NCBI GenBank assembly: GCA_025991245.1
Contig: BQMJ01000006.1
Span: forward strand, 62,001-126,000
Source of the DNA: Galdieria partita
Taxonomy: Eukaryota; Rhodophyta; Bangiophyceae; Galdieriales; Galdieriaceae
DNA: 64,000 nt
Direction of reading: 5' to 3'
Part shown: positions 1-9,488 of the stretch, one piece after another
Numbering within the stretch: the first letter of the stretch is position 1
How the letters are laid out: every line of letters begins with the position of its first letter
The notes under the pieces: generated by a model
Databases searched by the model: none
The model's input: the letters and a program-made list of their open reading frames with translations, nothing else
Told to the model about the DNA's origin: nothing
Program-made: the position numbers and the translations under genes

Positions 1-337
1 CTTTCTTCTAGAGTTATATTCAAACCTTCTTTCAAATCATAACTATGCCCAAGGTGGCCTTGTGTGTCTGACCAAAGACTCCTTACTTGGAAGACCAATA
101 TAGTTAGCAACAATATATATAAAACTACTTTAACCTACGAGAACAAAAGTTTTTATCCAAATTTCTCTTCCACACTTCTAAAGCAACGCTACTAGAAAAT
201 CGATGTCCTATAATAATAATAACGAGTTACACTACAACTACAACAAAGGCACATAATACCTTTGGCAAAATCCAGTATAGTCTTCTTTTCATTTTCAGAA
301 ACTTGGTAATTGGCCTGTTCAAGTGCATACATATCAT
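1..337 (-). CDS. Partial type II membrane protein, 5' end only (tentative)
   Basis: Reading leftwards, an ATG at 337 opens a basic N-terminus of about 26 residues (exon 337-260) ending at a GTATTA donor. A second exon at 134-1, after a CGTAG acceptor, keeps the frame and encodes a hydrophobic stretch rich in Leu, Ile and Val (start KVVLYILLLT), followed by a polar segment that runs off the window. A short basic tail, one membrane span and then a lumenal-looking stem is the layout of Golgi type II enzymes such as glycosyltransferases, but no catalytic domain is visible, so no function is assigned. The intron (135-259) would be about 125 nt, long for this locus, and a small extra exon inside it is possible. 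The start lies 150 bp from the divergent gene at 487, so the two probably share a promoter region. Confidence 0.4.
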
Positions 338-486
338 TATAGTCTCCAATACTTTCCTCCTTCAATCAATGAATAGTATTCGACATCCCATTTTTCCAAG
401 TTGTGTGTGAGACGATATTCGTAAACGAGAGAGAGAGACTTTCTCTTAAGATTTTTTCAAAACACGAGTTTATATGAAATAGTATT

Positions 487-2277
487 ATGTCTGTTTGTGG
501 TACTTCATTAGAGTCTTCACAGATACCCAAGTGGCTTTTGGAAGAGTGGATCCCGAGTTGCCCTCACGATGGCAATGAAGTGGATAGTCATCCTGTGTCT
601 CATCTAATCCCTTGTGCTATTTGTCTTTCGCTAGTTCCTTGGAATTTTAGTTCCATTCATCCCTTTATTGCCTCTCATTGTATAAGATTATGCAGAAATT
701 GTCTCGAATCAATAGAGAAGCGTCGCATGGAGCTAGCTGATAAGGGTCTGCTGTTCTCGACCATGAATGCCAATGAACAGTCATGTGCTTGTTGCAGTAG
801 TGAATCTAAAAATTCTCAAGCGTTGTTTACTTGTGCTGGTTGTACGCGTTCCTACTGCAAAGTATGTGTGACTCGAATATTGGGTGAATATGCAGTGGCA
901 ACGGGATTGGTTCAATTGCAAGGTTGGTATTGTCCTCTATGTGTTCGATTCAACGTACAAGCAAAGGAGACTTTAAAAAGTAGTCGAAAGGATCAATTTG
1001 TGTTGTTATCTTTAGTATCTTTTGCTCAAGCTAGGAATTGGGAGACACCTGAAGCCCTTCCACAACTCATTTTTAGATCACTGGAAAGGAAAGTAGTTGA
1101 GTTTGCCTTTAACAATATTGCGGGTCCTGATGACAGAGTACTTGAAAGATACGAGAACAACTTTCAACAATATTGTAGTTGGTTGAATGAGAGAGAACAA
1201 TCAAGATGGGAACAACGAAAACGAGAGAGAGAAGGGAAGCTGTTGATTCCAAAAAAGGAAAGTATTGAATCAAATGGCGTTCATAGGAAGACTGATGAAA
1301 GTTTTATTCATCATATGTTATGTTTTTGGTGCAAAGAACCAGAAGCAACTATTACTTGTAGTTTTCCCAGATGTAGTAAGACGTATCATCGCGGTTGTAT
1401 TATGTCAGAAATAGTGGAAGGCTCTGATTGGATTTGTCCTTGGCATGCCTGTTTGAGTTGTGGAGCAGTAGAAAGCAACGAGAATATTTTGAAAAAGTGT
1501 AGAACTTGTCCAATTTCCTTTTGTGCCTCACATGTTCCAGCAGATAAAGGTCTTCAAGGAGAAGAGGTTTATTATTATGGAGACCAATATATTTTATGTC
1601 AGCGATGTACGCCTTTTGTAGAGAGACCTAGTCGAAGATTGAAGAGTTGCGAGAACAGTCACTCTGCAGTGGATATGGATAATAATGTTAGAACGGATAA
1701 TCACAAACATGCATCCAACCACGAAATGGCAAAAGATTGGAAACGAAGTCGCATCGAAAAGACTAGAGAAGAGTCTTCGCAATACTTAGGAATAGCTCGA
1801 AGGGAGCCTCGTAATAGGACATCCAAAGCAGTTAGCCATTCATCTGTTGCTAATCATTCAGTAGATGATCAAGAAGCTGTGCCATCCCATAGAAGAGCAG
1901 GTCGCAAACCGGATGATGTTAACAGTAGAATTATTCGTTTGGTAGCTGAAAGAGCTCATCAAGATGTTGATATGAATACGGATAAAATGATGGAATATAT
2001 TCAAGAAGATATTGAGAGTTTGGGAGTCAGCGGGCCTTGTCGATTGGCGGCACTTTATGTGTTAAAAAAGGCGGGTCGACCATTGACTACCGCAGAAATT
2101 GCCGAACGAATGGTATTGGAAGGTTTGTGGTATCCAACGGGTGCAACTCCGGTGAATACTATTGCAGGTTTATTATCATCAGATAGTAAAAAAGTAAAAG
2201 AAAAGAACGGTTCCTATACCTATTTCGATAGATTAGGTCCAAGCTCATTTGTTTACAATCGACGTGGGCGAGGATAA
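487..2277 (+). CDS. PHD-finger / HARE-HTH chromatin-associated protein
   Basis: A single exon encodes 596 aa. Residues 43-155 hold several Cys pairs (CAIC near 43, then CACC, CAGC, CKVC and CPLC between 100 and 152), resembling an ADD- or extended-PHD-type zinc domain. A second Cys/His cluster at about 277-345 has the CFWC...CSKTYHRGC...CPWHAC spacing of a PHD finger of the NSD/WHSC1 kind. The middle is polar and charged. The last 75 residues (about 515-590; GPCRLAALYVLKKAGRPLTT, later GLWYPTG) match the HARE-HTH domain, a winged-helix DNA-binding module found in ASXL proteins, HB1/WSTF-type remodellers and some bacterial proteins. PHD fingers usually read histone tails, so a nuclear chromatin adaptor is the likely role; the target is unknown. 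The first ATG after the divergent promoter was taken as start. Confidence 0.7.
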   Translation: MSVCGTSLESSQIPKWLLEEWIPSCPHDGNEVDSHPVSHLIPCAICLSLVPWNFSSIHPFIASHCIRLCRNCLESIEKRRMELADKGLLFSTMNANEQSCACCSSESKNSQALFTCAGCTRSYCKVCVTRILGEYAVATGLVQLQGWYCPLCVRFNVQAKETLKSSRKDQFVLLSLVSFAQARNWETPEALPQLIFRSLERKVVEFAFNNIAGPDDRVLERYENNFQQYCSWLNEREQSRWEQRKREREGKLLIPKKESIESNGVHRKTDESFIHHMLCFWCKEPEATITCSFPRCSKTYHRGCIMSEIVEGSDWICPWHACLSCGAVESNENILKKCRTCPISFCASHVPADKGLQGEEVYYYGDQYILCQRCTPFVERPSRRLKSCENSHSAVDMDNNVRTDNHKHASNHEMAKDWKRSRIEKTREESSQYLGIARREPRNRTSKAVSHSSVANHSVDDQEAVPSHRRAGRKPDDVNSRIIRLVAERAHQDVDMNTDKMMEYIQEDIESLGVSGPCRLAALYVLKKAGRPLTTAEIAERMVLEGLWYPTGATPVNTIAGLLSSDSKKVKEKNGSYTYFDRLGPSSFVYNRRGRG

Positions 2278-2387
2278 CTGGACAATATTGTCTCTTCAAC
2301 TTTTATGAAACTCTTCATGCAATAAACGATTATTGTTATGTATTCATTCAGATAAAGCAATTCTTATATATCTTATGCGTATCCACT

Positions 2388-2915
2388 TTACCAAGCATCC
2401 ATCACTTGCAGCCTCAACTCATTCCATTTGGCTCTAAAAGTGACATTTCGGAAGGAAGCATGAAGCAATATGAATAAACAAGTTACACCCAAGTAAATAA
2501 ATAAAGATAAGAACAAGGAGGACCACCCTATCACAACCAGAGTAAACCCTGACAAAAAGAAAAATCGTAGTCTTGCACTAATCTTCCGTTGCGGGTAACC
2601 AATACTTGACAGACTCCAAGCTCTTCTGTTATTCCATAGTGCGACATACCATAATCCAAGCAGTAATAACAATACCAAAAGTGTTCCAGGATGCATAACA
2701 GCATACAAAATAATTATGAGAAGAAATAATCTTAAATAATTGGGTGAAAAATATTCAGCGTTGATTGCCAAACGTCTAAGTAAAGACGAAGGTTTGGGGA
2801 ACGAGAACTTTTGAAAAAACTCCGACCAAGGTTTCGGTGGCTGATGAAAATCATATTGTGCCAATGCATCATAATATTCACCCACATAAAACCGTATTCT
2901 GGTAAATAAACTCAT
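2388..2915 (-). CDS. PRA1 family (prenylated Rab acceptor) membrane protein
   Basis: A single exon encodes 175 aa. The centre carries the typical PRA1 core: an NYLRLFLLIIILYAVMHPG block followed by two hydrophobic hairpins, giving four membrane spans in two pairs, with a short polar N-terminus. PRA1/Yip3 proteins sit in ER and Golgi membranes, bind prenylated Rab GTPases and assist their delivery to membranes. The length is normal for the family. The gene is convergent with the PHD gene (110 bp between stops) and lies just downstream of the RelA/SpoT relic on the same strand. The start is the ATG at 2913-2915, directly before the conserved region. Confidence 0.8.
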   Translation of the reverse strand: MSLFTRIRFYVGEYYDALAQYDFHQPPKPWSEFFQKFSFPKPSSLLRRLAINAEYFSPNYLRLFLLIIILYAVMHPGTLLVLLLLLGLWYVALWNNRRAWSLSSIGYPQRKISARLRFFFLSGFTLVVIGWSSLFLSLFIYLGVTCLFILLHASFRNVTFRAKWNELRLQVMDAW

Positions 2916-2991
2916 TTGTAATCATATCAATAATAGAGCGGTCAATAACAAAGATCAACTACTCTAATAAGCTTCCCCAATCTGTCCTTTA

Positions 2992-3620
2992 TCAACCCAA
3001 AAAATCATTCACGACTACTCTTTCTACATTCATTATTTCTAATAGTAAGCGCTGTACATTTTCTATTTCTCTCCTTGTCGCTTCCACATGATATTCCAAC
3101 ATGGCTTCTTTTCCTTCTGTAACTGAATTGGTTTGTCGTATAATGGAACTAGATTGAGATATAACTGCAGATACATCTGAAAGTAATCCGTTTCTATCTT
3201 TTCCAAAGATTCTTAACCAGAAAGAATTCAGGTTCTTCTCTGAACAATCAACATTCGTACATTTCATTCGTTGCAAAGAAAGAAGAGGATAACGAATAGT
3301 TTCTAGTCCGAGTCTAATATCCTCCAACTCTTGATGCCTTTCGCTTACAAAAGACAAGTAAGACAAACACAATATCGTTACCAGTCATCAAACTCTGTCA
3401 AAAAGCATACCAGTTCGTGGCGTTCCTTCTCGCTCAAACTCTCTAATGACAATCCATATCTTTCAAAATAATGATTCCAGATATAAAGACCTGCATGTAT
3501 GCATTGCTTTGTATGCAGCTGATCAAAATATATTCGTTTGGCTATGCGAGTCTTTGCATAATCAATCCATTCCATTTGAGGCTCCACTGAAGAATCACAA
3601 GTAATCTCCAGAGGCATCAA
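2992..3620 (-). pseudogene. RelA/SpoT homologue (RSH), 3' fragment only
   Basis: Two stretches encode only the C-terminal part of an RSH (p)ppGpp synthetase/hydrolase. The segment 3620-3378 reads VEPQMEWIDYAKTRIAKRIY, matching the helical segment right after the TGS domain (SRDWL..V.TSRGRSKI in RelA). The segment from about 3340 to 2992 ends in an ACT domain (FWLRIFGKDRNGLLSDVSAV) with the usual RSH stop. They can be joined by a 38-nt GT-AG intron (GTAACG...GTAAG), giving DDC-ERHQELED. The hydrolase, synthetase and almost all of the TGS domain are missing. Upstream the sequence runs directly, out of frame, into a lepA fragment. Without the catalytic domains this cannot make ppGpp; I read it as one half of a chimeric relic. 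A residual expressed ACT protein cannot be excluded. Confidence 0.65.
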
Positions 3621-4130
3621 TAACTATGACTTGCGATATCTCTTGACATACTTTATCTGGCTCTGCAGTGGCAAGATTCACTTTGTTTAAAACTGGAACG
3701 ATTTCTGAATTATTTTGCAACGCAAGATCAACATTGGCAATTGTCTGAGCTTGAACACCTTGGCTAGCATCTACAACAAGAACGCATCCTTCCACTGCTG
3801 CTAACGACCTACTCACTTCATAAGAAAAATCTACGTGGCCAGGAGTATCTATCAAGTTGAGTAAATAACAACTTCCGTCTTTGGATCTATACCATAATCT
3901 TGTAGCCTTCATTTTAATGGTTATAGCTCTTTCACGCTCAATGTCCATATTATCCAAGTATTGATCACGAAACTTTTCAGGAGCGATAGTTCCAGTAAAC
4001 TGTAACAAATGGTCAGCCAGAGTGGACTTGCCGTAATCTAAAGTGCGCTGTAATAGAAAAATTGCGAATATATTCTCTATCTACAGGGTTATTCTTATCT
4101 ATTAAGATAACCCAGTCGGTGTCGACTCTT
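3600..4130 (-). pseudogene. lepA: Plastid-type lepA (EF4 GTPase), 5' fragment, frameshifted
   Basis: Reading leftwards from about 4130, the sequence encodes the N-terminus of a cyanobacterial/plastid Lep[16 protein letters not shown], then a one-base frame shift at about 4035-4049 inside the P-loop, then [32 protein letters not shown] (switch I), [20 protein letters not shown] (G3) and PVLNKVNL (G4). The match stops after VIVIDASGD near 3605, where the reading frame ends and the RSH fragment begins. Domains II-IV, about 70 percent of the normal ~600 aa, are absent. Conserved residues are altered (IDHGKS to F-DYGKS, NKIDL to NKVNL). Read as an intron, the TTACAG near 4047 would keep DYGKS but lose the preceding conserved motif. 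A decayed plastid-targeted lepA copy is the simplest reading; a working copy should exist elsewhere. Confidence 0.7.
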
Positions 4131-4370
4131 TGATAACGGCTCCAAAGTTCCACTTAACAAAAGAAACAAAAAAGTCGTGGAGGCTCTTTGAATGGCAGAC
4201 AAGCCTTTTCGTATATCAGGAGGTATATATGAACACAGTTTTCTCCAGTCTATCCAATGATAAAAACAAAGCTTCTGAGAAAGACTCTTACAACGAAAGA
4301 GAGACATTCAATCCTTAAAGGACATGAACGATGAGCGTTCCATTGGGAGGTTAAAAGTGGATCTGTTGTT

Positions 4371-6890
4371 ATGGCTTCGGTTTCCTTGTATGCCTATTTG
4401 AGTAACCCAAGTTGGAATATTTGTCCTTTTTGTCGAAATATACAGAATAATAGAAGAAGAGTTTGTGTGGATAGAAGGATATTTTTCCCTTTCTGCTATT
4501 ATGGAAGTAGGAGGAAATTGTTTTCGTTGGAATATTTTGCTTGTTCCTCGATCGAAAGCAAACGAGGTGCGAAGGAAAGGGACGAGTCGATACTCAATCA
4601 TAATCAATATATTGGAACCAAGAGAGTAGTAAAAAGAATTGTTCGTGAGCGTTTTCAGGAAGCAAAGAAAGCTGAAAATAAAGGAAACTGGAAACTGGCT
4701 ATAGAATTGTTAAGGCAGTGCTTGGATTTAGATTTGACGGATGCTCACTCGTGGCTTGCTCTTGCAAAGTTGATGATGAAACATTGTTTTGATACAGAGG
4801 AAATACGTTGTTTGCTGAACGAGGCTATCAAACATTGTTCAGAAAATGTTCGCCTGTTGCACGTGTATGCTGTCTTTGAATACAAATCAGGCTTTCCCAA
4901 CACTGCAAGACAATTATTTCGAAAGGGTTTATCTATTGAAACAGATAATGGATATATCTATCAAGCCTGGGGTTTGATGGAACAGAGATTGGGAAACATT
5001 GAAAGAGCACGAGAATTGTTTCATGAGTGTTTACAAAAGAGCTCGAATTTGGAGGTTTTTATAGCCTTGGGGATTTTAGAAGCAAAATGTGGATATTATC
5101 AGAAGTCTAGAAATATTTTTGAAATGGCACTACTGAAATTAAATACGATTCCTCCTGAAGGAAAAGTAAAGCGAAGAAGAACAAGTTGGAATGCCAAGGC
5201 TGGATTGTATAGAGCGTGGGCTAATGTAGAAGAAAGTTGTGGAAATATGTCTTTAGCAATGGAATTATTATCCAAAGCTGTCTCAGAATGTCCAGTTGAG
5301 TCCGAAACCTATTTTGCATTGGCAAAATTGGAATATAAACGTAGAAATTGGTTGGATGCTCGAAAATGGGTACAACTTGCGGAGACTGTTGGTGGTACTA
5401 TAAATGTTGCTATCTATAGTTTTTGGGCAATCTTAGAGGAGAAATTGAATAATGTTGATATCGCAAGACATTTGCTGGATAAGGCATCCCGTATTTACGT
5501 AGCAGATTGTAGCGTTGTGCAGACATGGGCTACATTGGAACAACGAGCGGGAAATATGAACAAAGCCAGAGAATTGTTTCAGAAAAGCATCGATATTCGA
5601 CCAAATGCACCTGCTTTTGTAGCTTGGGCTCTGATGGAAGAACGAGAGTCAAACTTTGAAACGGCTCGTATACTGTTTCAACGGGCTCTATTGGTTGATA
5701 AATTGCATAGTCCCACTTATAATGCATATGCACTGTATGAAGCCAGACAAGGAAATTTGCAGGCAGCTCGAGCGATATTAGAAGATGGAATGCGGAATGT
5801 CTTTTCGCCTTGTATACTGCATGGATATGCACAATTGGAACTGAAATATTTCAATGATACTTCAAGGGCCAAACAACTACTACTGGAAGGAACCAAATGT
5901 GTTTATGAAGATAATTCATTCGTATGGCATTCGTTGGGTCATTTGGAATTGTCACAAAAGAATTACAAGGATGCTATTTATACCTTCCAGCAAGGTATTT
6001 CACGCTACCCCCGCAATTCTTTGTTGCACCTAGGTCTTGCGTTATCTTATGTAGCGGTATTAAAGGAACCTGGTTTGGATGCACAAGATAGTCAAGCAAG
6101 GATGCAGTTCCTACGCTTGACAAGAACGAGTTTTGAGAAAGCTATCGAATGTGATCCATTTCATGCACATGCTTGGCAAGCGTGGGGTATCTTTGAACTT
6201 GCTCAAGGGAAATATGAAGTAGCCCGAGAATTGCTAAAGAGAGGAATACGCAATTGCCCATCGCACGTAGCATTGTGGCAATCACTCGGTTTATTGGAGG
6301 CACAGAATGGAAGCATGCATAGAGCTAGGGAAATATTTAAACATGGTTCTTTGCTACCTTTGGGCTGCTCGCATGTGAGACTATACCATACATGGGCATG
6401 TTGTGAGCTTCGGGTAGGTGATGTAGAAGAAGCGCGAAGGCTGTTGGAAGAAGCTCTGAAGTGTGATAATACGCATGGCCCTGTTTGGAACGTTTATGGT
6501 ATGCTTGAAGAACATCATGGCTCTATCAGTCGAGCAAGAGAATTGTTTGAAGAGGGTATTCAGCAAGCTCCCAAGCATATGCACCTTTATATTTCATATG
6601 CATTGTTTGAATATCGCCAAGGAAATGACTCCAAGGCAAACGAACTCTTTCATCTTGCGTTCCAAATAGATCCTCATTCTTCTCATTTGAAGGAAACGTA
6701 TTCCAAATTCAGTGAAATACTTTTGTCGAATAGGAGCAAGTCTTCCTCTTCATATGTTGAAATGCAGAAGAAGCACAGCCGCATAATGTCTCATGTAAAC
6801 TATTCTTGGTTAGACGTGGATCTTCTGTTAGAACTTGAAAGTCCCGCTTTGACAATGGATGCTTTTGCAACTCGTAGATATCAGTCGTAA
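4371..6890 (+). CDS. HAT/TPR-repeat organelle RNA maturation factor, Mbb1/HCF107-like
   Basis: A single exon encodes 839 aa. After about 90 residues with a basic, Ser/Cys-rich, transit-peptide-like N-terminus come 17 or more consecutive helical repeats from about residue 100 to 790. Each has the HAT (half-a-TPR) signature of an AW or VW pair, then LE or ME, then G...ARELF (for example YQAWGLMEQRLGNIERAREL). This is the architecture of Chlamydomonas Mbb1 and Arabidopsis HCF107, chloroplast proteins that bind the 5' leader of psbH/psbB transcripts and protect them from exonucleases. Related HAT proteins (Rna14, Utp6) work on nuclear RNA but lack the organelle leader. The likely place of action is the plastid stroma on a psb mRNA; the exact target cannot be told. 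The ATG at 4371 fits a transit peptide. Confidence 0.75.
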   Translation: MASVSLYAYLSNPSWNICPFCRNIQNNRRRVCVDRRIFFPFCYYGSRRKLFSLEYFACSSIESKRGAKERDESILNHNQYIGTKRVVKRIVRERFQEAKKAENKGNWKLAIELLRQCLDLDLTDAHSWLALAKLMMKHCFDTEEIRCLLNEAIKHCSENVRLLHVYAVFEYKSGFPNTARQLFRKGLSIETDNGYIYQAWGLMEQRLGNIERARELFHECLQKSSNLEVFIALGILEAKCGYYQKSRNIFEMALLKLNTIPPEGKVKRRRTSWNAKAGLYRAWANVEESCGNMSLAMELLSKAVSECPVESETYFALAKLEYKRRNWLDARKWVQLAETVGGTINVAIYSFWAILEEKLNNVDIARHLLDKASRIYVADCSVVQTWATLEQRAGNMNKARELFQKSIDIRPNAPAFVAWALMEERESNFETARILFQRALLVDKLHSPTYNAYALYEARQGNLQAARAILEDGMRNVFSPCILHGYAQLELKYFNDTSRAKQLLLEGTKCVYEDNSFVWHSLGHLELSQKNYKDAIYTFQQGISRYPRNSLLHLGLALSYVAVLKEPGLDAQDSQARMQFLRLTRTSFEKAIECDPFHAHAWQAWGIFELAQGKYEVARELLKRGIRNCPSHVALWQSLGLLEAQNGSMHRAREIFKHGSLLPLGCSHVRLYHTWACCELRVGDVEEARRLLEEALKCDNTHGPVWNVYGMLEEHHGSISRARELFEEGIQQAPKHMHLYISYALFEYRQGNDSKANELFHLAFQIDPHSSHLKETYSKFSEILLSNRSKSSSSYVEMQKKHSRIMSHVNYSWLDVDLLLELESPALTMDAFATRRYQS

Positions 6891-7140
6891 GGGAGAATAG
6901 TTTTATTTTCGAGGACTTTAGCTTGCCTAGAAAAGTTTCTGTCATCGATTCAAATAAGCCTTTTCAATTTGTATAAGGTCAAACTTTTATGCTATCTGTA
7001 TTGTAACAACCGGAGAGATTTCGCACTGGTATATTTGTAGTTTTGAAAGTATAAATGGTCTCTTACTGTAATCCGATCGACTCCCATTTGGTAAGAATTG
7101 AAAGTCTTGGCGCGCATTTTGCTTCTGTTGTTGTAAACAA

Positions 7141-9388
7141 ATGATACAGGCTGTTCAAGTCTTCTCAGAGGCCAGTAGAACATGCAAGACTACTAAAGAA
7201 CCTGATAAAAGAAAAAGAATTGAAACGTCAGATACTAAGAGTGACTTAACTTGGGATTTTCTCATAAATAGCAGCTCGAAAGAACAACTTTTGTGCTATA
7301 ATTTTGGGGATTCTTGGCGTTGTATAAAGGAGGAATTTTATCTTTCCGTTCAAAAACACAAAGAACAAGTTATTCAAAGCATTTACAGTGTCTTGAAGGA
7401 AACCTTTGCAGATTTCTCTTTACCAGTTGTGGTTCTCTTAGGTGATTCCACTGAAAATATACAACCTCACCTGGTTCAACAAGTAAGAACTCCACTTCAA
7501 CTGCTCCTTATTTTTCTATCTTTATTAACAATTGCAGGCAGTAGACTATTCTCAAAAGGTAGATCCCAACATGTATCACGTGGTAATAAAGCTACGCTCT
7601 ACCGATTTCCAAAGTTTGTCGCAAGCAGTAAGAGCAGTAGTGGAGCAATGCATATCGAAGGAGCTTTTCAAAGACTATTTATTAGAGTTGCCTCAAGATC
7701 ACTTTGTCGAAATGGATCCAGATTCTGTAGGGTCCCCAGCTGACTTCTTACTGCAGTGGTATCACGAAGTCTGTAGCAGTAGAAATCCTTTCAACATAAT
7801 AGTTCTAATAGAAGGTTTGTTCTTTTCCTATTGATTTTGCTGAGGTTCTCTAAGTGGAAGATTTTAGACATTTATCCAATCTCAGATTCCATTTTGACAA
7901 AATTCATTCAATGGATGAGCACTTTAAGAAACCAACAAGTGAAATTTTGTCTCATCACTTTTGCCAATGATGATCTCTCATTATTCCAGGCAAAAGTCGA
8001 ATCTCAAAGCAGAGTTTCTATCGCTCTCCATCCCATATATGATTCCACATCAAAAGATGCATTCATACAAGTTCTGGAAAATGTACGGCTTTAACAACTT
8101 GGTCATTGTTTTTTCTGAAAATTTTTGATTAGATTTTTGTGTTCAATGTCCCTCCCTTCGAGATTTCATCTCAAGTTTTATCTTTTTTGAGAAAGAAGGT
8201 TATATGGGATAACATATCAGCAAATGAGTTTTTGAGACTACTGAAGCTCACTTTGTTTGACTTTTTCTCCTCCACTCCACTCAAATCTGTAAAGGTGACT
8301 TTGAGAATTTTATAGCTAATATTTAGAGCTGATTTGTCCAAGGAAAATGAATGCGCATTGAATCCTCAGCAAACGTCAAATGTTTTTCAGGATAAGCTTC
8401 TACAATCTATTTTGCAGAAACATGGTATCGTATGTGTGTTGTTGCAACCATAATATGCCATGTTTTCAACTCACGATGACTGGTCTAGAAATCATTCGAA
8501 GAGTTCAAAGCCCATATGCAAAGTATTTTGAACGATAGGAATATCGCACATGGTGTTTTGCAGTGGATTTCAAAAGATGTAGTTACAACTTGTTTAATCA
8601 ACGTCCCACCTCTAGACTTGTATGACGCTGCTGTAAAGGGATCCCTGAACAGAGAAAAAAGCTTGGAAAATATCAAGAATGCGCTATTAACACAGATACC
8701 CCCTTTACAACTAAGTGGCACGCTCAGCAAATGGTGGTCGAAGTTGGAACCTTACCTAGAAGACACTGAATGGGGAAAGGAAATCGAAGATTCCTTTTCG
8801 AGACTTATCCTCACCTCCAAAGAAAAGATTTCTGATAATACAGAAAAGAAAGAATCCACTTTAGAAAGCGAATCTTGTGCGAAACGGAATTGGAACGCAG
8901 CCAAACGAAGAAAGGCAATGTTGGAAACTTTAAGAAAGCGACCAAACAGGGATACCGACGAAGTGTGTTCAGATCTGGTGCATCTGCTGCAGAAACTTGT
9001 CAATTTTATCGATCAAACTTTCTCCAGTCCTCTCGCACAACTTTTTACATACTCCTCGTTGACGCATCTTCTCCAAATCAGTGGTTACAATAGTCTTTGT
9101 CGGAAGCAGTGGCTTCCTAGAAACAAAGACGACTATGAATATTCCAAGTATCGTGAATGCATTTTATGTTCGTTGCCTAAGGGAAAGAAACGAATTTGGC
9201 CAACAGAATGGTTTGAAAGTAGTCTTCAACTGTGGATAGAAAGGAACGATTGTACTGATCAGCTACGTTCTAAAAGAGATAAATTATGGACTGAATTTTG
9301 GAAAGTGATGATGGAGTTGCACTACTGTGGTGTTATTCATATATTGCAAAAAAGTCAACTTTTCATTGAACGTGCTATTTTTGACTAG
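7141..9388 (+). CDS. ORC3: Origin recognition complex subunit 3
   Basis: Six exons (7141-7482, 7538-7814, 7886-8082, 8133-8294, 8391-8429, 8489-9388) join in frame to 638 aa, close to the 711 aa of human ORC3. Matches run along the whole length: an N-terminal helix ending in PVVVLLGDSTENIQ (degenerate AAA+ fold, as in ORC3), the NIIVLIED segment, the helical ISANEFLRLLKLTLFDFFSS block that corresponds to FIKGLQLSLLEHFYSQPL, and a C-terminal winged helix (ECILCSLPKGKKRIWPTEW). ORC3 pairs with ORC2 in the hexamer that marks replication origins and loads MCM; it has no ATPase motif, and none is seen. The 39-nt exon 5 is supported by frame on both sides. The gene is convergent with the formin gene, 100 bp between stops. 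Confidence 0.88.
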
Positions 9389-9488
9389 TACAGAAAACAG
9401 AAAATCTTGAACGAAAACAGAATTCGCATATACACATAGAATAAACGTTAATGTTGTACAAACTGAATACCAGTTGTTATTGAAGTCA

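Noticed and set aside
3340-3378. Frame break inside the RSH fragment as a decay mutation
   Set aside because: A 38-nt GT-AG segment explains the break as an intron and keeps the conserved frame, so it is not counted as a lesion.
4130-4318. 62-codon plus-strand frame before the HAT gene
   Set aside because: It is antisense to the lepA relic's upstream region and has no supported start or similarity.
4371-6890. Tandem similarity within the gene considered as a DNA repeat
   Set aside because: The periodicity is explained by HAT/TPR protein repeats; the DNA copies are not near-identical.
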